Of a DNA stretch of 64,000 bases, positions 55,592 to 64,000 are shown one piece after another (within the stretch, counting starts at the first letter, position 1; each line of letters starts with the position of its first letter). Source of the DNA: Desulfovibrionaceae bacterium (lineage in GTDB: Bacteria; Desulfobacterota; Desulfovibrionia; Desulfovibrionales; Desulfovibrionaceae). The stretch spans positions 62,001-126,000 of the forward strand of contig WRIL01000001.1 in NCBI GenBank assembly GCA_009782775.1. The letters are read 5' to 3'. The position numbers were made by a program, and so were the translations under genes. Below the pieces are notes generated by a model, which was not told the DNA's origin, did no database searches, and was given only the letters and a program-made list of their open reading frames with translations.

Positions 55592-55750
55592 TTTTTTTAG
55601 CATTTTACATTTTTTCAAAGTCTGGTAATGGCTCAGTTTCCGGGAAGGCTCCGCCATTTCCGGAAACCGGGCCTTGTCATTGAAGGCCTCCATGAAATTA
55701 GGCAAAGGCGTTTAAGCGGAACCTGAACCACAAGCGCAAAGGGGAAAGAA
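55592..55750 (+). other. Intergenic region with hairpin after the TPR gene
   Basis: 159 bp. An 11-bp stem with one G-U pair (55636-55646 with 55657-55667) and a 10-base loop may end TPR transcripts; it is not followed by a T-run, but several T-runs precede it. No promoter with good matches was found for potD. Confidence 0.5.
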
Positions 55751-56809
55751 ATGAAAAAAACGCTCTATCTACTGTCGGTGACATTATTATCAGCAAGCGT
55801 CATGATAATGACCCCGCATAGAGCAGAGGCAGCGGCAACCAAGGAAGTTGTGATCTTCAACTGGAGCGATTACATCCCGGAAGAGGTACTGAATGACTTT
55901 ACCAAGGAAACCGGGATCAATGTCGTCTATTCGACCTATGAATCCAACGAGAGCATGTTTTCCAAGCTACAGGTGATTGGCGCGGGAAAAGCCGGATATG
56001 ACATCGTTGTTCCCAGCACCTACTATATAAACATGCTGAAGGAACAAAACCTCATTCAAAAACTGGATCTCTCCAAGGTCGGCAACATAAAACACCTTGA
56101 TCCCAAATTTCTGGATCAGGATTACGATAAAGGCAACGCTTACAGCATACCCTATATGTGGGGCGGGGTAGGCATCCTGGTGAACACCGAAAAAGTGAAA
56201 ACCGAGGTAAGTTCCTGGGCGGACCTGGCCAACCCGGATTTCGCGGGAAAGCTCCTCCTGTCCGATGACTTGCGGGATTTATTCGGTATGGCCCTGAAGG
56301 CCAACAAGCTTTCCCCCAACACGGACGACGACGCGGATTTGAAAGTGGCCTATGAATGGCTGCGCGAGATCAAACCCCTGGTGCGGGTATTTTCCTCACA
56401 GATCAAACCCCCGGTTATGGGCGACGAGGTGACCGTCGGCATGGGCTGGAACGGCGATGTCCTGCTCATCCAGGAAGAAAAGCCGGAAATCAGCTTTATC
56501 TGGCCCAAGGAAGGAACCCTGGTCTGGGTGGACAGCTTCGTTCTCCTCAAGGGCGCGCCCAACCTGGAGAACGCCTATAAATTCATCGACTACATGCTGC
56601 GCCCTGAGGTGGCGGTCAAGTGCGTGGAAGAATACATGTATTCCACCCCCAATGTCTCGGCCTTGAAGCTCCTGCCCGAGGAGCTGGTCAATAACCCGGT
56701 CTTTCTCCCCACCGAGGAAGATTTGGCCGGCAGCGACTTCCTTTTGGATATCGGACAGGGCATACGCCTCTATTCCGACTACTGGGAACAGCTCCTGCAC
56801 GGCAAATAA
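55751..56809 (+). CDS. Polyamine-type ABC transporter substrate-binding protein (PotD/PotF-like)
   Basis: A 352-residue periplasmic binding protein with a signal peptide (residues 1-27, KKTLYLLSVTLLSASVMIM core, cleavage near AEAAA). The mature part begins EVVIFNWSDYIPEEVLNDF, a hallmark of spermidine/putrescine-binding proteins, and has YDIVVPSTYYI, PYMWGGVGILVN and MGWNGDVLLIQEE. It could bind spermidine or putrescine. The usual potABC partners are not in this window: the flanking genes belong to other systems. AAAGGGGAAAG precedes the ATG. Confidence 0.9.
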   Translation: MKKTLYLLSVTLLSASVMIMTPHRAEAAATKEVVIFNWSDYIPEEVLNDFTKETGINVVYSTYESNESMFSKLQVIGAGKAGYDIVVPSTYYINMLKEQNLIQKLDLSKVGNIKHLDPKFLDQDYDKGNAYSIPYMWGGVGILVNTEKVKTEVSSWADLANPDFAGKLLLSDDLRDLFGMALKANKLSPNTDDDADLKVAYEWLREIKPLVRVFSSQIKPPVMGDEVTVGMGWNGDVLLIQEEKPEISFIWPKEGTLVWVDSFVLLKGAPNLENAYKFIDYMLRPEVAVKCVEEYMYSTPNVSALKLLPEELVNNPVFLPTEEDLAGSDFLLDIGQGIRLYSDYWEQLLHGK

Positions 56810-56829
56810 AACCCGGCGTCTTTTCGCTT

Positions 56830-56872
56830 CCATAGGCTTCCAGGGGATCTCCGGCCCCTTGGAAGCCTATGG
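56830..56872 (+). terminator. Long hairpin after the potD-like gene
   Basis: CCATAGGCTTCCA at 56830-56842 pairs perfectly with the sequence at 56860-56872, extended by GGGG/CCCC after a single-base bulge, with an 8-base loop. This is a very stable 17-bp stem, 20 bases after the stop codon. No T-run follows, so a factor-dependent terminator or RNA-stability element is possible. Confidence 0.55.
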
Positions 56873-56965
56873 CGTATAAGTGCCCAAAGCCGAGGCAATC
56901 TTGACAAAACGCCCTCCTGAGGAGAAGCTGCACGAATCTTTGGCAAACATTACCGGAGGGCGCGC

Positions 56966-57988
56966 ATGCAATCCATACCTACCAAGCAGGCCGTGGGGCT
57001 GGTTCTCTGTCACGACATCACCGAGATCGTGCCGGGCAACCACAAGAAGGCGGCCTTCAAAAAAGGTCATATCGTGCTGGAGGAGGATATTCCGCATCTT
57101 CTGCGCCTCGGCAAGGAACATCTTTTTGTCTGGAGTGAAAACCCCGAGGGGCAGGTGCATGAGGACGAGGCCGCCCGCCGCCTAGTCCGCGCCTTCTGCG
57201 GCGAAAACCTGAGCTTCAGCGAACCCTCTGAGGGTCGGATCAACATCCGCTCCTCCATCCAGGGGCTTTTGGCCATCAACCTGAACCTGCTGGCAACCCT
57301 CAATGACATCCCTCTCCTGAGCGTAGCCACCGCCTCCTCCTTGCGGGAGGTGCATCCCGGACAACTGGTGGCCGGGACCAGGGTCATTCCCCTGTGCGCG
57401 CCTGAAGAAAGCGTGGCCGGAGCGGAACTGCTCTGCAAAGAACACGGCCCCCTGCTGCGCGTGCTGCCCTTTGCCCCCCACAAGGTCGGGGTAGTGGCCA
57501 CCGGCAGCGAAGTTTGCTCAGGCCGCGTGGAAGACGGCTTTACCCCGGTGCTGACCCGCAAATTCACGGACTGGGGGTCCATCATCCACCACCGCGCCCT
57601 GTCGCCCGACAATACCGAAGGCATAGCCTCCGCCATCCGGGAGGCCCTGGCCCAAGGCTCCTCTCTGGTAGCCGTCACCGGCGGCATGAGCGTGGACCCG
57701 GACGACAGAACCCCGGCGGCCATCCGGTCCGTCTGCGGGGAAGTGGTCAGCTACGGCGCGCCGGTGATGCCGGGGGCCATGTTCATGCTCGGCTATCACC
57801 GGAAAATACCGATCCTGGGCCTGCCGGGCTGCGTCATGTACCAGAAGGCCAGCATCTTTGACCTCATCCTGCCACGCCTCCTGGCCGGGCAGCGCCTGAC
57901 CAGACGCGACTTCACCAGCCTGGCCCACGGCGGCCTATGCAACGAATGCCCGGAATGCGTTTTTCCCGATTGTTCTTTTGGAAGATAA
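56966..57988 (+). CDS. Molybdopterin-binding protein (MoeA/MogA-like domain)
   Basis: A 340-residue protein of the molybdopterin-binding MoCF group. It begins [19 protein letters not shown], as MoeA-related proteins do, and the MoCF domain runs from [19 protein letters not shown] near residue 177 to [20 protein letters not shown] matches the molybdopterin-binding loop. The C terminus has a cysteine cluster, [12 protein letters not shown], suggesting a metal or iron-sulfur site not found in MoeA. It may hand molybdopterin to one enzyme family or regulate cofactor use. GGAGGG lies 6 bases before the ATG. Confidence 0.82.
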   Translation: MQSIPTKQAVGLVLCHDITEIVPGNHKKAAFKKGHIVLEEDIPHLLRLGKEHLFVWSENPEGQVHEDEAARRLVRAFCGENLSFSEPSEGRINIRSSIQGLLAINLNLLATLNDIPLLSVATASSLREVHPGQLVAGTRVIPLCAPEESVAGAELLCKEHGPLLRVLPFAPHKVGVVATGSEVCSGRVEDGFTPVLTRKFTDWGSIIHHRALSPDNTEGIASAIREALAQGSSLVAVTGGMSVDPDDRTPAAIRSVCGEVVSYGAPVMPGAMFMLGYHRKIPILGLPGCVMYQKASIFDLILPRLLAGQRLTRRDFTSLAHGGLCNECPECVFPDCSFGR

Positions 57989-58001
57989 CAAGGAGACTAT
58001 C

Positions 58002-59501
58002 ATGTGGGATAAAGATAGCCGGGCCTTTGTGGCCCTGGCAGGAAACGTGGAAATATGCCTCCTGCCCGGCATGGGCAACCGGCACGGATTGATTACCGGG
58101 GCAACCGGCACGGGCAAAACCATCACCCTGCAAACCCTGGCCGAGACTTTCAGCCAGATGGGCGTACCGGTCTTCGCCGCCGATGCCAAGGGGGATCTTT
58201 CCGGCATCGCGGCCAAGGGCGGGAACAAGGAAAGCGTGCTCAAGAGGGTGGAAGAATACGACCTTCAAGAAAAAGGCTTCCAATTTCAAGGCTTTCCGGT
58301 GCAATTCTGGGATGTCTTCGGCGAAACGGGCGCCCCAGTACGGGCCACGATCGCCGATATGGGGCCGCTGCTCCTGGCCCGGCTGCTGAACCTCAATGAC
58401 ACGCAAAGCGCGGTGCTTACCGTGGTCTTCAAGATAGCCTCCGACGAAAAGCTGGAACTGATCGACCTCAAAGACCTGCGTAAAATCCTGGAATATGCCG
58501 CAAATAACGCCTCCAAGCTCTCCGTCGCTTACGGCAACCTCTCCGCCGCCAGCATCGGCTCCATCCAGCGCGGGCTCATCGCCCTGGAGCATGACGGGGC
58601 GGACAAATTCTTCGGCGAGCCCAACCTGCACATTGACGACCTGATCCAGACCTCGGGAGACAAGGGGGTAATCAACATCCTGGCCGCCGACAAACTCATG
58701 CAGGCCCCCAAGACTTACAGCACCTTCCTGCTCTGGCTGCTAAACCAGCTATTCACCGTCCTGCCGGAGGTGGGCGACGCGGAAAAACCCAAACTGGTCT
58801 TCTTTTTTGATGAGGCGCACCTGCTTTTCAACGACGCCCCCAAACCCTTGCTGGAAAAGATCGAACAGGTGGTGCGGCTCATTCGCTCCAAGGGCGTTGG
58901 CGTATTTTTCATCTCGCAAACCCCTTCGGACATGCCGGACGCCGTCCTGGGACAACTGGGCAACCGGGTGCAACATGCGCTGCGGGCCTACACTCCCAAG
59001 GATCAGAAGGCCCTCAAGAGCGCCGCGGCCAGCTTCCGGGCCAACAGCGCCTTCAATACCGAAACCGCCATCGCCGAACTGGGCATGGGCGAAGCGCTGG
59101 TTTCCTTTTTGGACGCTCAAGGCGCGCCAAGGCAGGTGGAAAGGGCCTTCATCCTGCCGCCCCAGAGCCAGATCGGCCCCTTGGATGAGGCGAAGCGCGG
59201 GCAGATGGTCAAAAGCTCCCTGTTCTACCGGCATTACAGCCAAAGCATTGACCGCACCACGGCCTATGAAATCCTGACCCAGCGCCTGGCGGAAACCCCC
59301 AGCGAAAAAGAACTGGCCCAGCGGAAAAAAGAGGAGGAAAAGCAGGCCGCCCTATTGCGCAAAGAAGAGGCCGCCAGGCAAAAGGACGCGGAAAGGCTGG
59401 CCCGGCAAAAAGCCTCCCAGAGAAACAGCCTGGCCAAGGGGGCCTTCACCTCCATCGGCGCCCCGCTCATCCGCCAGTTCCTGCGCGGGCTTTTCAAATA
59501 A
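58002..59501 (+). CDS. HerA-like ATPase (YjgR/DUF853 family)
   Basis: A 499-residue ATPase of the helicase HerA-like DUF853 family. Walker A is in [16 protein letters not shown] near residues 32-46, Walker B in [14 protein letters not shown]. The C terminus (about 430-475) is a charged Lys/Glu coiled coil. The family's substrate is unknown; some relatives work in DNA processing, others were guessed to be kinases or membrane-associated NTPases. I chose the ATG at 58002 with AAGGAG nine bases upstream; an ATG at 57978 overlaps the previous gene. Confidence 0.87.
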   Translation: MWDKDSRAFVALAGNVEICLLPGMGNRHGLITGATGTGKTITLQTLAETFSQMGVPVFAADAKGDLSGIAAKGGNKESVLKRVEEYDLQEKGFQFQGFPVQFWDVFGETGAPVRATIADMGPLLLARLLNLNDTQSAVLTVVFKIASDEKLELIDLKDLRKILEYAANNASKLSVAYGNLSAASIGSIQRGLIALEHDGADKFFGEPNLHIDDLIQTSGDKGVINILAADKLMQAPKTYSTFLLWLLNQLFTVLPEVGDAEKPKLVFFFDEAHLLFNDAPKPLLEKIEQVVRLIRSKGVGVFFISQTPSDMPDAVLGQLGNRVQHALRAYTPKDQKALKSAAASFRANSAFNTETAIAELGMGEALVSFLDAQGAPRQVERAFILPPQSQIGPLDEAKRGQMVKSSLFYRHYSQSIDRTTAYEILTQRLAETPSEKELAQRKKEEEKQAALLRKEEAARQKDAERLARQKASQRNSLAKGAFTSIGAPLIRQFLRGLFK

Positions 59502-59511
59502 CGGAGATCTC

Positions 59512-61269
59512 ATGAAAAGTTACACTGTTTCCCCCAAAAAATCGGCCGTCCGGCTCCCTGTCCTGGCTGGCGTCCTCCTGCTTCTTGCTCTCTCACTACC
59601 CGGCCCGCAGGTTCCAGCCGCGGCCTGGCAGGAAGCCGCAGCCCCTTCCCAGCCCGTCTCCGTTGTCTTCTATCCCGCCGAGGCCGTGCTCAGCGTGGAG
59701 GAAACCCTAACCTCGCAACCCCTGGAAGATGGAACTTACGGCTTCCTGCTCATCCTGCCGGCCCTGGCGGATCGCGCCAGCTTTTCGGCCACCCTGGACG
59801 GGCGTCCGGCCACCGGTTTCTATTGGCTGGAAGAACCAGGCCGCCGCCCGCTTGCCAGAGAACAGATAGGAGAACACCAGCCCCGCCTGCCCCTGCCGGA
59901 CAGCCAGCGGGAGATGGACCCGGAGAATGAGCCTTCGCCGGAGCGCCGGGCCTTGCTGGAAAACCTGCTGCCCCTGCGCGAGGGCATCGCCGCAAAAAGC
60001 GGAACCCTGGCGGCGGTGGAAGGGCGTCTGAAACTTTTGGAGCAACACTCCGCGCCTTTCAAGGAACAGCCCCTTGCGGCGGAGGATCTGGCCCGCCTGG
60101 ACGCCCTCTGGGAGGAAAACCTGCCGTCCTTGTACGTCCTTTATGAAAAAGAGCAGCGCGCCCTTTATAATTTGCGCCAGCGCCACGCCGCCATCCAGGA
60201 AACCCTGGAAAAATTCGACGCCGGGCGCAAGTTCTCCAGGGTGGTCCTGCCCCTGGGCGCAACGGCTACAAAGGTGACGCTGCGCTACTCTTACAGCGTG
60301 CCGGCCTCCTTCGATATTGATTACCGCCTCCTGGCCTACCCGGAAAAACAGACCCTGACCGTCGAGCAGGGCATTGCCCTGAAACAGAATTCAGGCTTTT
60401 CATGGAAAGAAACAGAGGTGACCGTGGCCAGCCTGGGACGGGACCGCTCCCTGGAACCATCGCGGCCACGGCGCTGGCTGATTGAGGAGCAAGCGGCCAT
60501 ACCCCTGCCCCCCCCTCCCATGCGGGCGGAAAAGATCGCTGCCTCAAATTTGGCCCAGAGATCCCAAACCCACGAAATAGCCGACGAGTCTATGGTCGAA
60601 CAACCCGATAGCTGGTCCGCCGCGGACCAGGAGCAGAAATCAACCTTCCGGGTCTGGAAACTGGGACGGCTGAACATCGCCCCGTCCACTCCGGTGCGCG
60701 CGGCCCTGGCCTCGGACAGCCACAAGGCCGCCTATTACTATACCCTGCGGCCAGCCAGCTATTTCCGGGCCTTTCTCACGGCGGAACTGAACCTGCCCGC
60801 GCCCCTGGAACTGACCCAGGGGCAGGCCCGTTTTTTTGTTGATGACGCGGCCATCGGCCAAGGCGCTTTTTCCTTCAATGGCAGCCAAGGAAGCATCTTC
60901 TTCGGCGCGGACCCCCAGGTCACCGGCGTCATGCGCAACCTCAAGCACAGCAGCGGTGAAAGCGGGATCATCCGTAAAGAACAAACCCTGGACTGGAACT
61001 GGAGCATCCTGGTAAACAACAACCGCGCCTACCCGGTGGAGGTAAGGGTGGAAGACCCCCTGCCCGAAAGCGCGGAGGCGAGTTTCCGGCTGGAGGTCAA
61101 ATCCACTCCCCAGCCGGAGCTGGCCAGCACCTCCCTGAACCAGGGCAATATTAAAATTTACCGCTGGAAGCTCAAGCTCAAGGCTGGGGAACAGGCCGCC
61201 ATCACCCACGAGGTGCGCCTGACCGCGCCCCTGGATAAGCAGGTGAACCCCGGCCGGGGAGATTTGTAA
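59512..61269 (+). CDS. DUF4139 (mucoidy inhibitor MuiA-like) exported protein
   Basis: A 585-residue protein with a signal-like N-terminal segment (LPVLAGVLLLLALSLPGPQV) and a cleavage-like end near AAA. Early residues (VSVVFYPAEAVLSVEETLTS) and the DUF4139 core (FRAFLTAELNLPAPLELTQGQARFFVDD, quoted as residues ~416-443) match the MuiA family. A central coiled coil (about 155-250) separates the parts. The role is unknown; the family is thought to affect the cell envelope. It follows the HerA-like gene by 10 bp, suggesting cotranscription. Confidence 0.8.
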   Translation: MKSYTVSPKKSAVRLPVLAGVLLLLALSLPGPQVPAAAWQEAAAPSQPVSVVFYPAEAVLSVEETLTSQPLEDGTYGFLLILPALADRASFSATLDGRPATGFYWLEEPGRRPLAREQIGEHQPRLPLPDSQREMDPENEPSPERRALLENLLPLREGIAAKSGTLAAVEGRLKLLEQHSAPFKEQPLAAEDLARLDALWEENLPSLYVLYEKEQRALYNLRQRHAAIQETLEKFDAGRKFSRVVLPLGATATKVTLRYSYSVPASFDIDYRLLAYPEKQTLTVEQGIALKQNSGFSWKETEVTVASLGRDRSLEPSRPRRWLIEEQAAIPLPPPPMRAEKIAASNLAQRSQTHEIADESMVEQPDSWSAADQEQKSTFRVWKLGRLNIAPSTPVRAALASDSHKAAYYYTLRPASYFRAFLTAELNLPAPLELTQGQARFFVDDAAIGQGAFSFNGSQGSIFFGADPQVTGVMRNLKHSSGESGIIRKEQTLDWNWSILVNNNRAYPVEVRVEDPLPESAEASFRLEVKSTPQPELASTSLNQGNIKIYRWKLKLKAGEQAAITHEVRLTAPLDKQVNPGRGDL

Positions 61270-61276
61270 AAATCGC

Positions 61277-61305
61277 TTGACACGCTCCGCAAAACCGGCT
61301 AGGTG
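61277..61305 (+). promoter_or_regulatory. Candidate promoter of leuA leader
   Basis: TTGACA at 61277-61282 is a perfect -35, followed after 17 bases by TAGGTG at 61300-61305, a weak -10. It would start transcription near 61312, upstream of the leuA terminator hairpin. Confidence 0.5.
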
Positions 61306-61311
61306 TTTTCC

Positions 61312-61368
61312 ATGAGCTGGAATATTGCCCATATATTGTTTTTTGCCCGGCTACGCGGTCTGACATAG
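61312..61368 (+). CDS. Possible 18-residue leader peptide of leuA
   Basis: The frame reads MSWNIAHILFFARLRGLT. It holds three Leu codons (including the rare CTA) and two Ile codons in 18, but not in a run. Its ATG is at or next to the predicted transcription start and no ribosome site precedes it, so translation is doubtful unless transcripts enter from upstream. Its end overlaps a hairpin (61354-61374). Confidence 0.3.
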   Translation: MSWNIAHILFFARLRGLT

Positions 61369-61374
61369 ACCGCG
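61354..61374 (+). other. Hairpin in the leuA leader
   Basis: CGCGGTCT at 61354-61361 pairs with AGACCGCG at 61367-61374 around a 5-base loop. It could be the first hairpin of an attenuator. Confidence 0.5.
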
Positions 61375-61418
61375 TCACGGCCTTTTACAGGTTTTCGCTT
61401 TAATTTGCGGCTGTGCGC

Positions 61419-61445
61419 GCCACCCTGACCAGGGTGGCTTTTTTT
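61419..61445 (+). terminator. Intrinsic terminator in the leuA leader
   Basis: GCCACCCT at 61419-61426 and AGGGTGGC at 61431-61438 form a perfect 8-bp stem with loop GACC, followed by seven T. It lies 29 bases before the leuA ATG and about 150 bases after the upstream gene, so it acts on leuA transcription. Confidence 0.85.
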
Positions 61446-61474
61446 ATTGGAATAATTTTAAAAGTGAGGAAAAC

Positions 61475-62998
61475 ATGCCTGAATCCGCCAATCGCGTCAT
61501 CCTGTTCGATACCACCCTGCGGGACGGAGAGCAGTCCCCCGGCGCCACCATGAACCTGCGGGAGAAAGTGCACATGGCCCGGCAATTGGAACTTTTGGGG
61601 GTGGACATCATTGAGGCCGGCTTTGCCGCTTCCAGCGCCGGGGACTTCGAAGCCGTCGCCACCGTGGCTAAAGAGATCCGGGAAGCCACCGTGGCCAGCC
61701 TGTGCCGCACGGTGATCGAGGATATCGACAAGGCCGCCGAGGCCCTGCGCCATGCCAAAAAATCCCGCCTGCACCTGTTCATCGCCACCTCTCCCCTGCA
61801 CATGGAATTCAAGCTCAAGCTCTCACCGGACGAGGTGCTCAAGGCTACGGACCAGGCGGTGCGCCATGCCGTTTCTTGCTGTACGGACGTGGAATTTTCC
61901 TGCGAGGACGCCTCCCGGAGCGATCCGGACTTCATGGTGGAAGTCTGCCGGACGGCCGCGGCCGCCGGGGCCGTAACCCTGAACATCCCCGACACCGTGG
62001 GCTACGCCCAGCCCGACGAGTTCGCGGAACGCATTGCCTACCTCAAGGCCCGCATCCCCGCCAAGGTGATCATCAGCGTCCACTGCCACAATGACCTGGG
62101 CCTGGCCGTGGCCAACACCCTGGCCGCTTTACGGGCCGGCGCCCGCCAGGCTGAGGTGACCGTTGGCGGCATCGGCGAGCGGGCGGGCAACTGCGCCCTG
62201 GAAGAACTGATCATGGCCCTGGCCGTGCGCAATCCTTACTACCGGCTGGAACACGGCATACATACCCAGCAGATCTTCCCTTCGGTGCGCGCACTGTCAC
62301 GCATCATCGGCCGTCCCATCCCGGTCAACAAGCCTGTGGTCGGGGCCAATGCCTTTGCCCACGAAGCCGGCATCCATCAGGCCGGAGTGCTGGCCAACCC
62401 GGCCACCTATGAGATCATGACCCCGGAATCCATTGGCCTGTCCAGCAGCCACATCGTCCTGGGCAAACACTCCGGCAAGAACGCCATCCGCTCCAAGCTG
62501 GAGGATATGGGCTACAGCCTGGACAACGCCCAGATTGACCTGATCCTGGCAGCGGTGAAGGAACTGGCGGACAAGAAAAAGGATATTTTTGACGAGGACC
62601 TGGAGGCCCTGGTGCTGGAGGAGGTATATCGCCTTCCGGATAAATACCGGCTGCTGCACCTGACCGTACAGAGCGGCGACGGCGGGCTGCCGCCCTGCGC
62701 CATGCTGGCTCTGGAGATTGACGGCGCTAGGCGTGAACACGCCCAGTTCGGCGTAGGTCCCATTGACGCCGTCTTTCGAGGCATCGCCGCGACCGTGGGG
62801 CGCAGCCCCAAGCTGGAACAATACGCGGTCAACGCCATTACCGGCGGCACCGATGCCCTGGGGGAAGTCACCGTGCGCATCTCGGAAAACGGCAAAAGCA
62901 CGGTGGGCCGGGGTTCGCACCCTGATATCATCAATGCCAGCGCCCGCGCCTATCTCAACGCCCTGAACCGCCTGGCCAAGATGCGGGAGGAAATGTAA
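61475..62998 (+). CDS. leuA: 2-isopropylmalate synthase
   Basis: LeuA condenses acetyl-CoA with 2-ketoisovalerate in the first step of leucine synthesis. The 507-residue protein has ILFDTTLRDGEQSPGATMN near the start, the metal site HCHNDLGLAVAN, and a C-terminal regulatory domain (about 390-500; leucine allosteric) with GRGSHPDIINASARAYLNAL. The GTGAGGA ribosome site precedes the ATG. It is expressed behind the terminator hairpin and overlaps the leuC start codon by one base. Confidence 0.96.
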   Translation: MPESANRVILFDTTLRDGEQSPGATMNLREKVHMARQLELLGVDIIEAGFAASSAGDFEAVATVAKEIREATVASLCRTVIEDIDKAAEALRHAKKSRLHLFIATSPLHMEFKLKLSPDEVLKATDQAVRHAVSCCTDVEFSCEDASRSDPDFMVEVCRTAAAAGAVTLNIPDTVGYAQPDEFAERIAYLKARIPAKVIISVHCHNDLGLAVANTLAALRAGARQAEVTVGGIGERAGNCALEELIMALAVRNPYYRLEHGIHTQQIFPSVRALSRIIGRPIPVNKPVVGANAFAHEAGIHQAGVLANPATYEIMTPESIGLSSSHIVLGKHSGKNAIRSKLEDMGYSLDNAQIDLILAAVKELADKKKDIFDEDLEALVLEEVYRLPDKYRLLHLTVQSGDGGLPPCAMLALEIDGARREHAQFGVGPIDAVFRGIAATVGRSPKLEQYAVNAITGGTDALGEVTVRISENGKSTVGRGSHPDIINASARAYLNALNRLAKMREEM

Positions 62999-64000
62999 TG
63001 CCGCAAACCCTGGCCCAGAAAATCCTGGCCGCCCATTCCACCCGTCCCGTCAGCCCGGAAGAAAGCGCCCCCGGACGCATCATTACCTGCCGGGCCGATT
63101 TGGTCCTGGCCAACGATATCACCGCTCCCCTGGCCATCAAGTCCATGCGGGAAATGGGCGTGAAGCGGGTCTTTGACCGGGAGCGCGTGGTCCTGGTCAT
63201 GGACCACTATGTACCGCAAAAGGATTTGGCCTCCGCCGAACAGGTACTGATTTCCCGCCGTTTTGCCGCTGAACAGCGGCTTACCCATTACTACGAAGGC
63301 GGCGAGGCCGGAGTGGAACACGCCCTCCTGCCTGAACTCGGGCTGGTCGGCCCCGGCGACCTGGTAGTGGGGGCGGACAGCCATACCTGCACTTACGGCG
63401 GCCTCGGCGCCTTCGCCACCGGCATGGGCTCAACCGATGTGGCCGCGGCCATGGCCCTGGGAGAACTCTGGTTCAAGGTGCCGGAGAGCGTCAGAGTGCT
63501 TTTTTCAGGCAAGCTCCCTCCCTTTGTGGGCGGCAAAGACCTCATCCTCTGGACCATAGGCCGCCTGGGCGTGGACGGCGCACGTTACAAGGCCCTGGAA
63601 TTCGGCGGCCCGGCCATCGCCTCCCTGGAGGTGGAAGGCCGTCTCAGCATGGCCAACATGGCTATCGAGGCCGGCGGCAAGGCCGGGCTCTTCGCCGCCG
63701 ACGAAGCCACCCTGGACTATTGCCGCGAGGCCGGAAGAAAGAAGGACGTCCCTCTGGCCGCTGACCCGGACGCGCTTTACGAAAGCTCTCTTACCCTGGA
63801 TGTCTCCGGCCTGGAACCCCTGGTCGCCTGTCCGCATCTGCCGGAAAACGTCCGTCCGGTCTCTGAACTTAAAGATATCCCGGTGCAACAGGTGGTTATA
63901 GGCTCATGCACCAACGGCCGCCTGAGCGATCTGCGCGCCGCCGCCGCCGTGCTGGATGGCCGCAAGGTAAAAAAAGGCCTGCGCTGCATCATCCTGCCCG
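62998..64000 (+). CDS. leuC: 3-isopropylmalate dehydratase large subunit (3' end outside window)
   Basis: LeuC with LeuD isomerises 2- to 3-isopropylmalate using a [4Fe-4S] cluster. About 334 residues are visible and the frame is open to the window edge. Conserved parts are VLVMDHYVPQKDLASAEQ, GADSHTCTYGGLGAFATGMG with the first cluster Cys, and VIGSCTNGRLSDLRAA. The two further cluster cysteines and the stop codon lie beyond the window. The sequence looks like the short (about 420-residue) archaeal/HACN type. The start ATG overlaps the leuA TAA by one base. Confidence 0.94.
   Translation, partial: MPQTLAQKILAAHSTRPVSPEESAPGRIITCRADLVLANDITAPLAIKSMREMGVKRVFDRERVVLVMDHYVPQKDLASAEQVLISRRFAAEQRLTHYYEGGEAGVEHALLPELGLVGPGDLVVGADSHTCTYGGLGAFATGMGSTDVAAAMALGELWFKVPESVRVLFSGKLPPFVGGKDLILWTIGRLGVDGARYKALEFGGPAIASLEVEGRLSMANMAIEAGGKAGLFAADEATLDYCREAGRKKDVPLAADPDALYESSLTLDVSGLEPLVACPHLPENVRPVSELKDIPVQQVVIGSCTNGRLSDLRAAAAVLDGRKVKKGLRCIILP

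Noticed and set aside
56810-56965. Molybdenum-cofactor riboswitch
   Set aside because: Only one long hairpin is present; the conserved multi-helix core is not visible, and the hairpin is better explained as the end of the potD-like message.

Overview
The window is GC-rich, gene-dense chromosomal DNA. It most resembles a sulfate-reducing member of the Desulfovibrionaceae or a close relative. This rests on a PxxKW-family cysteine-rich small protein, a type III glutamine synthetase, a LapA-like adhesin with its own type I exporter, several sigma-54 activators, and the order rpmH-rnpA-yidD-yidC-jag-mnmE. The genus call is inference from recognised families; no database search was possible. I saw no tRNA, rRNA, insertion sequence, phage or CRISPR array.

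Layout. 1-6.6 kb: the tail of an unknown membrane protein, rsmG, then a compact minus-strand operon (DksA/TraR-like zinc protein, M24 peptidase, purN, two glycosyltransferases). 6.6-11.6 kb: the rpmH-rnpA-yidD-yidC-jag-mnmE ribosome and membrane-insertion operon behind a clear sigma-70 promoter. 11.6-20.1 kb: glnN, divergent from carA-carB-purF (glutamine, carbamoyl phosphate and purine synthesis), then the PxxKW gene. 20.1-20.8 kb: a thiolase 3' remnant directly behind an XRE-type regulator gene. 21-31 kb: a 1495-residue type I-secreted adhesin carrying a LapG-type TAAG site, followed by its TolC-like, ABC and HlyD-like exporter genes. No lapG or lapD is present in the window. 31-33 kb: two tandem membrane-anchored BMP-type binding proteins with no transporter. 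33-43 kb: housekeeping genes (lytic transglycosylase, ileS-lspA, cheV, ispH, dus, acpS, a short-chain reductase). 43-51 kb: a minus-strand acyl-CoA catabolic operon (GntP-type permease, MaoC hydratase, acyl-CoA dehydrogenase, CoA-transferase, crotonase) divergent from a PAS-containing sigma-54 activator. 51-64 kb: a second sigma-54 activator followed by a large secreted TPR protein with a candidate -24/-12 promoter, an orphan PotD, a molybdopterin-binding protein, a HerA-like ATPase, a DUF4139 protein, and leuA-leuC behind a candidate attenuator.

How it works together. The most self-contained systems are (a) the LapA-type adhesin and exporter, with hairpins after the adhesin gene that could favour adhesin mRNA over exporter mRNA, and (b) the acyl-CoA operon. 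In (b), a -24/-12 promoter, an upstream palindrome and a divergent activator form a complete predicted switch. The gene set recalls the Bacillus subtilis yxjC-scoAB-yxjF type of hydroxybutyrate/ketone-body cluster, but it lacks a thiolase. Three -24/-12 promoter candidates occur in the window, and two share 15 of 16 bases. Functions are family-based inferences; motifs, overlaps, repeats and spacings were read directly from the sequence.
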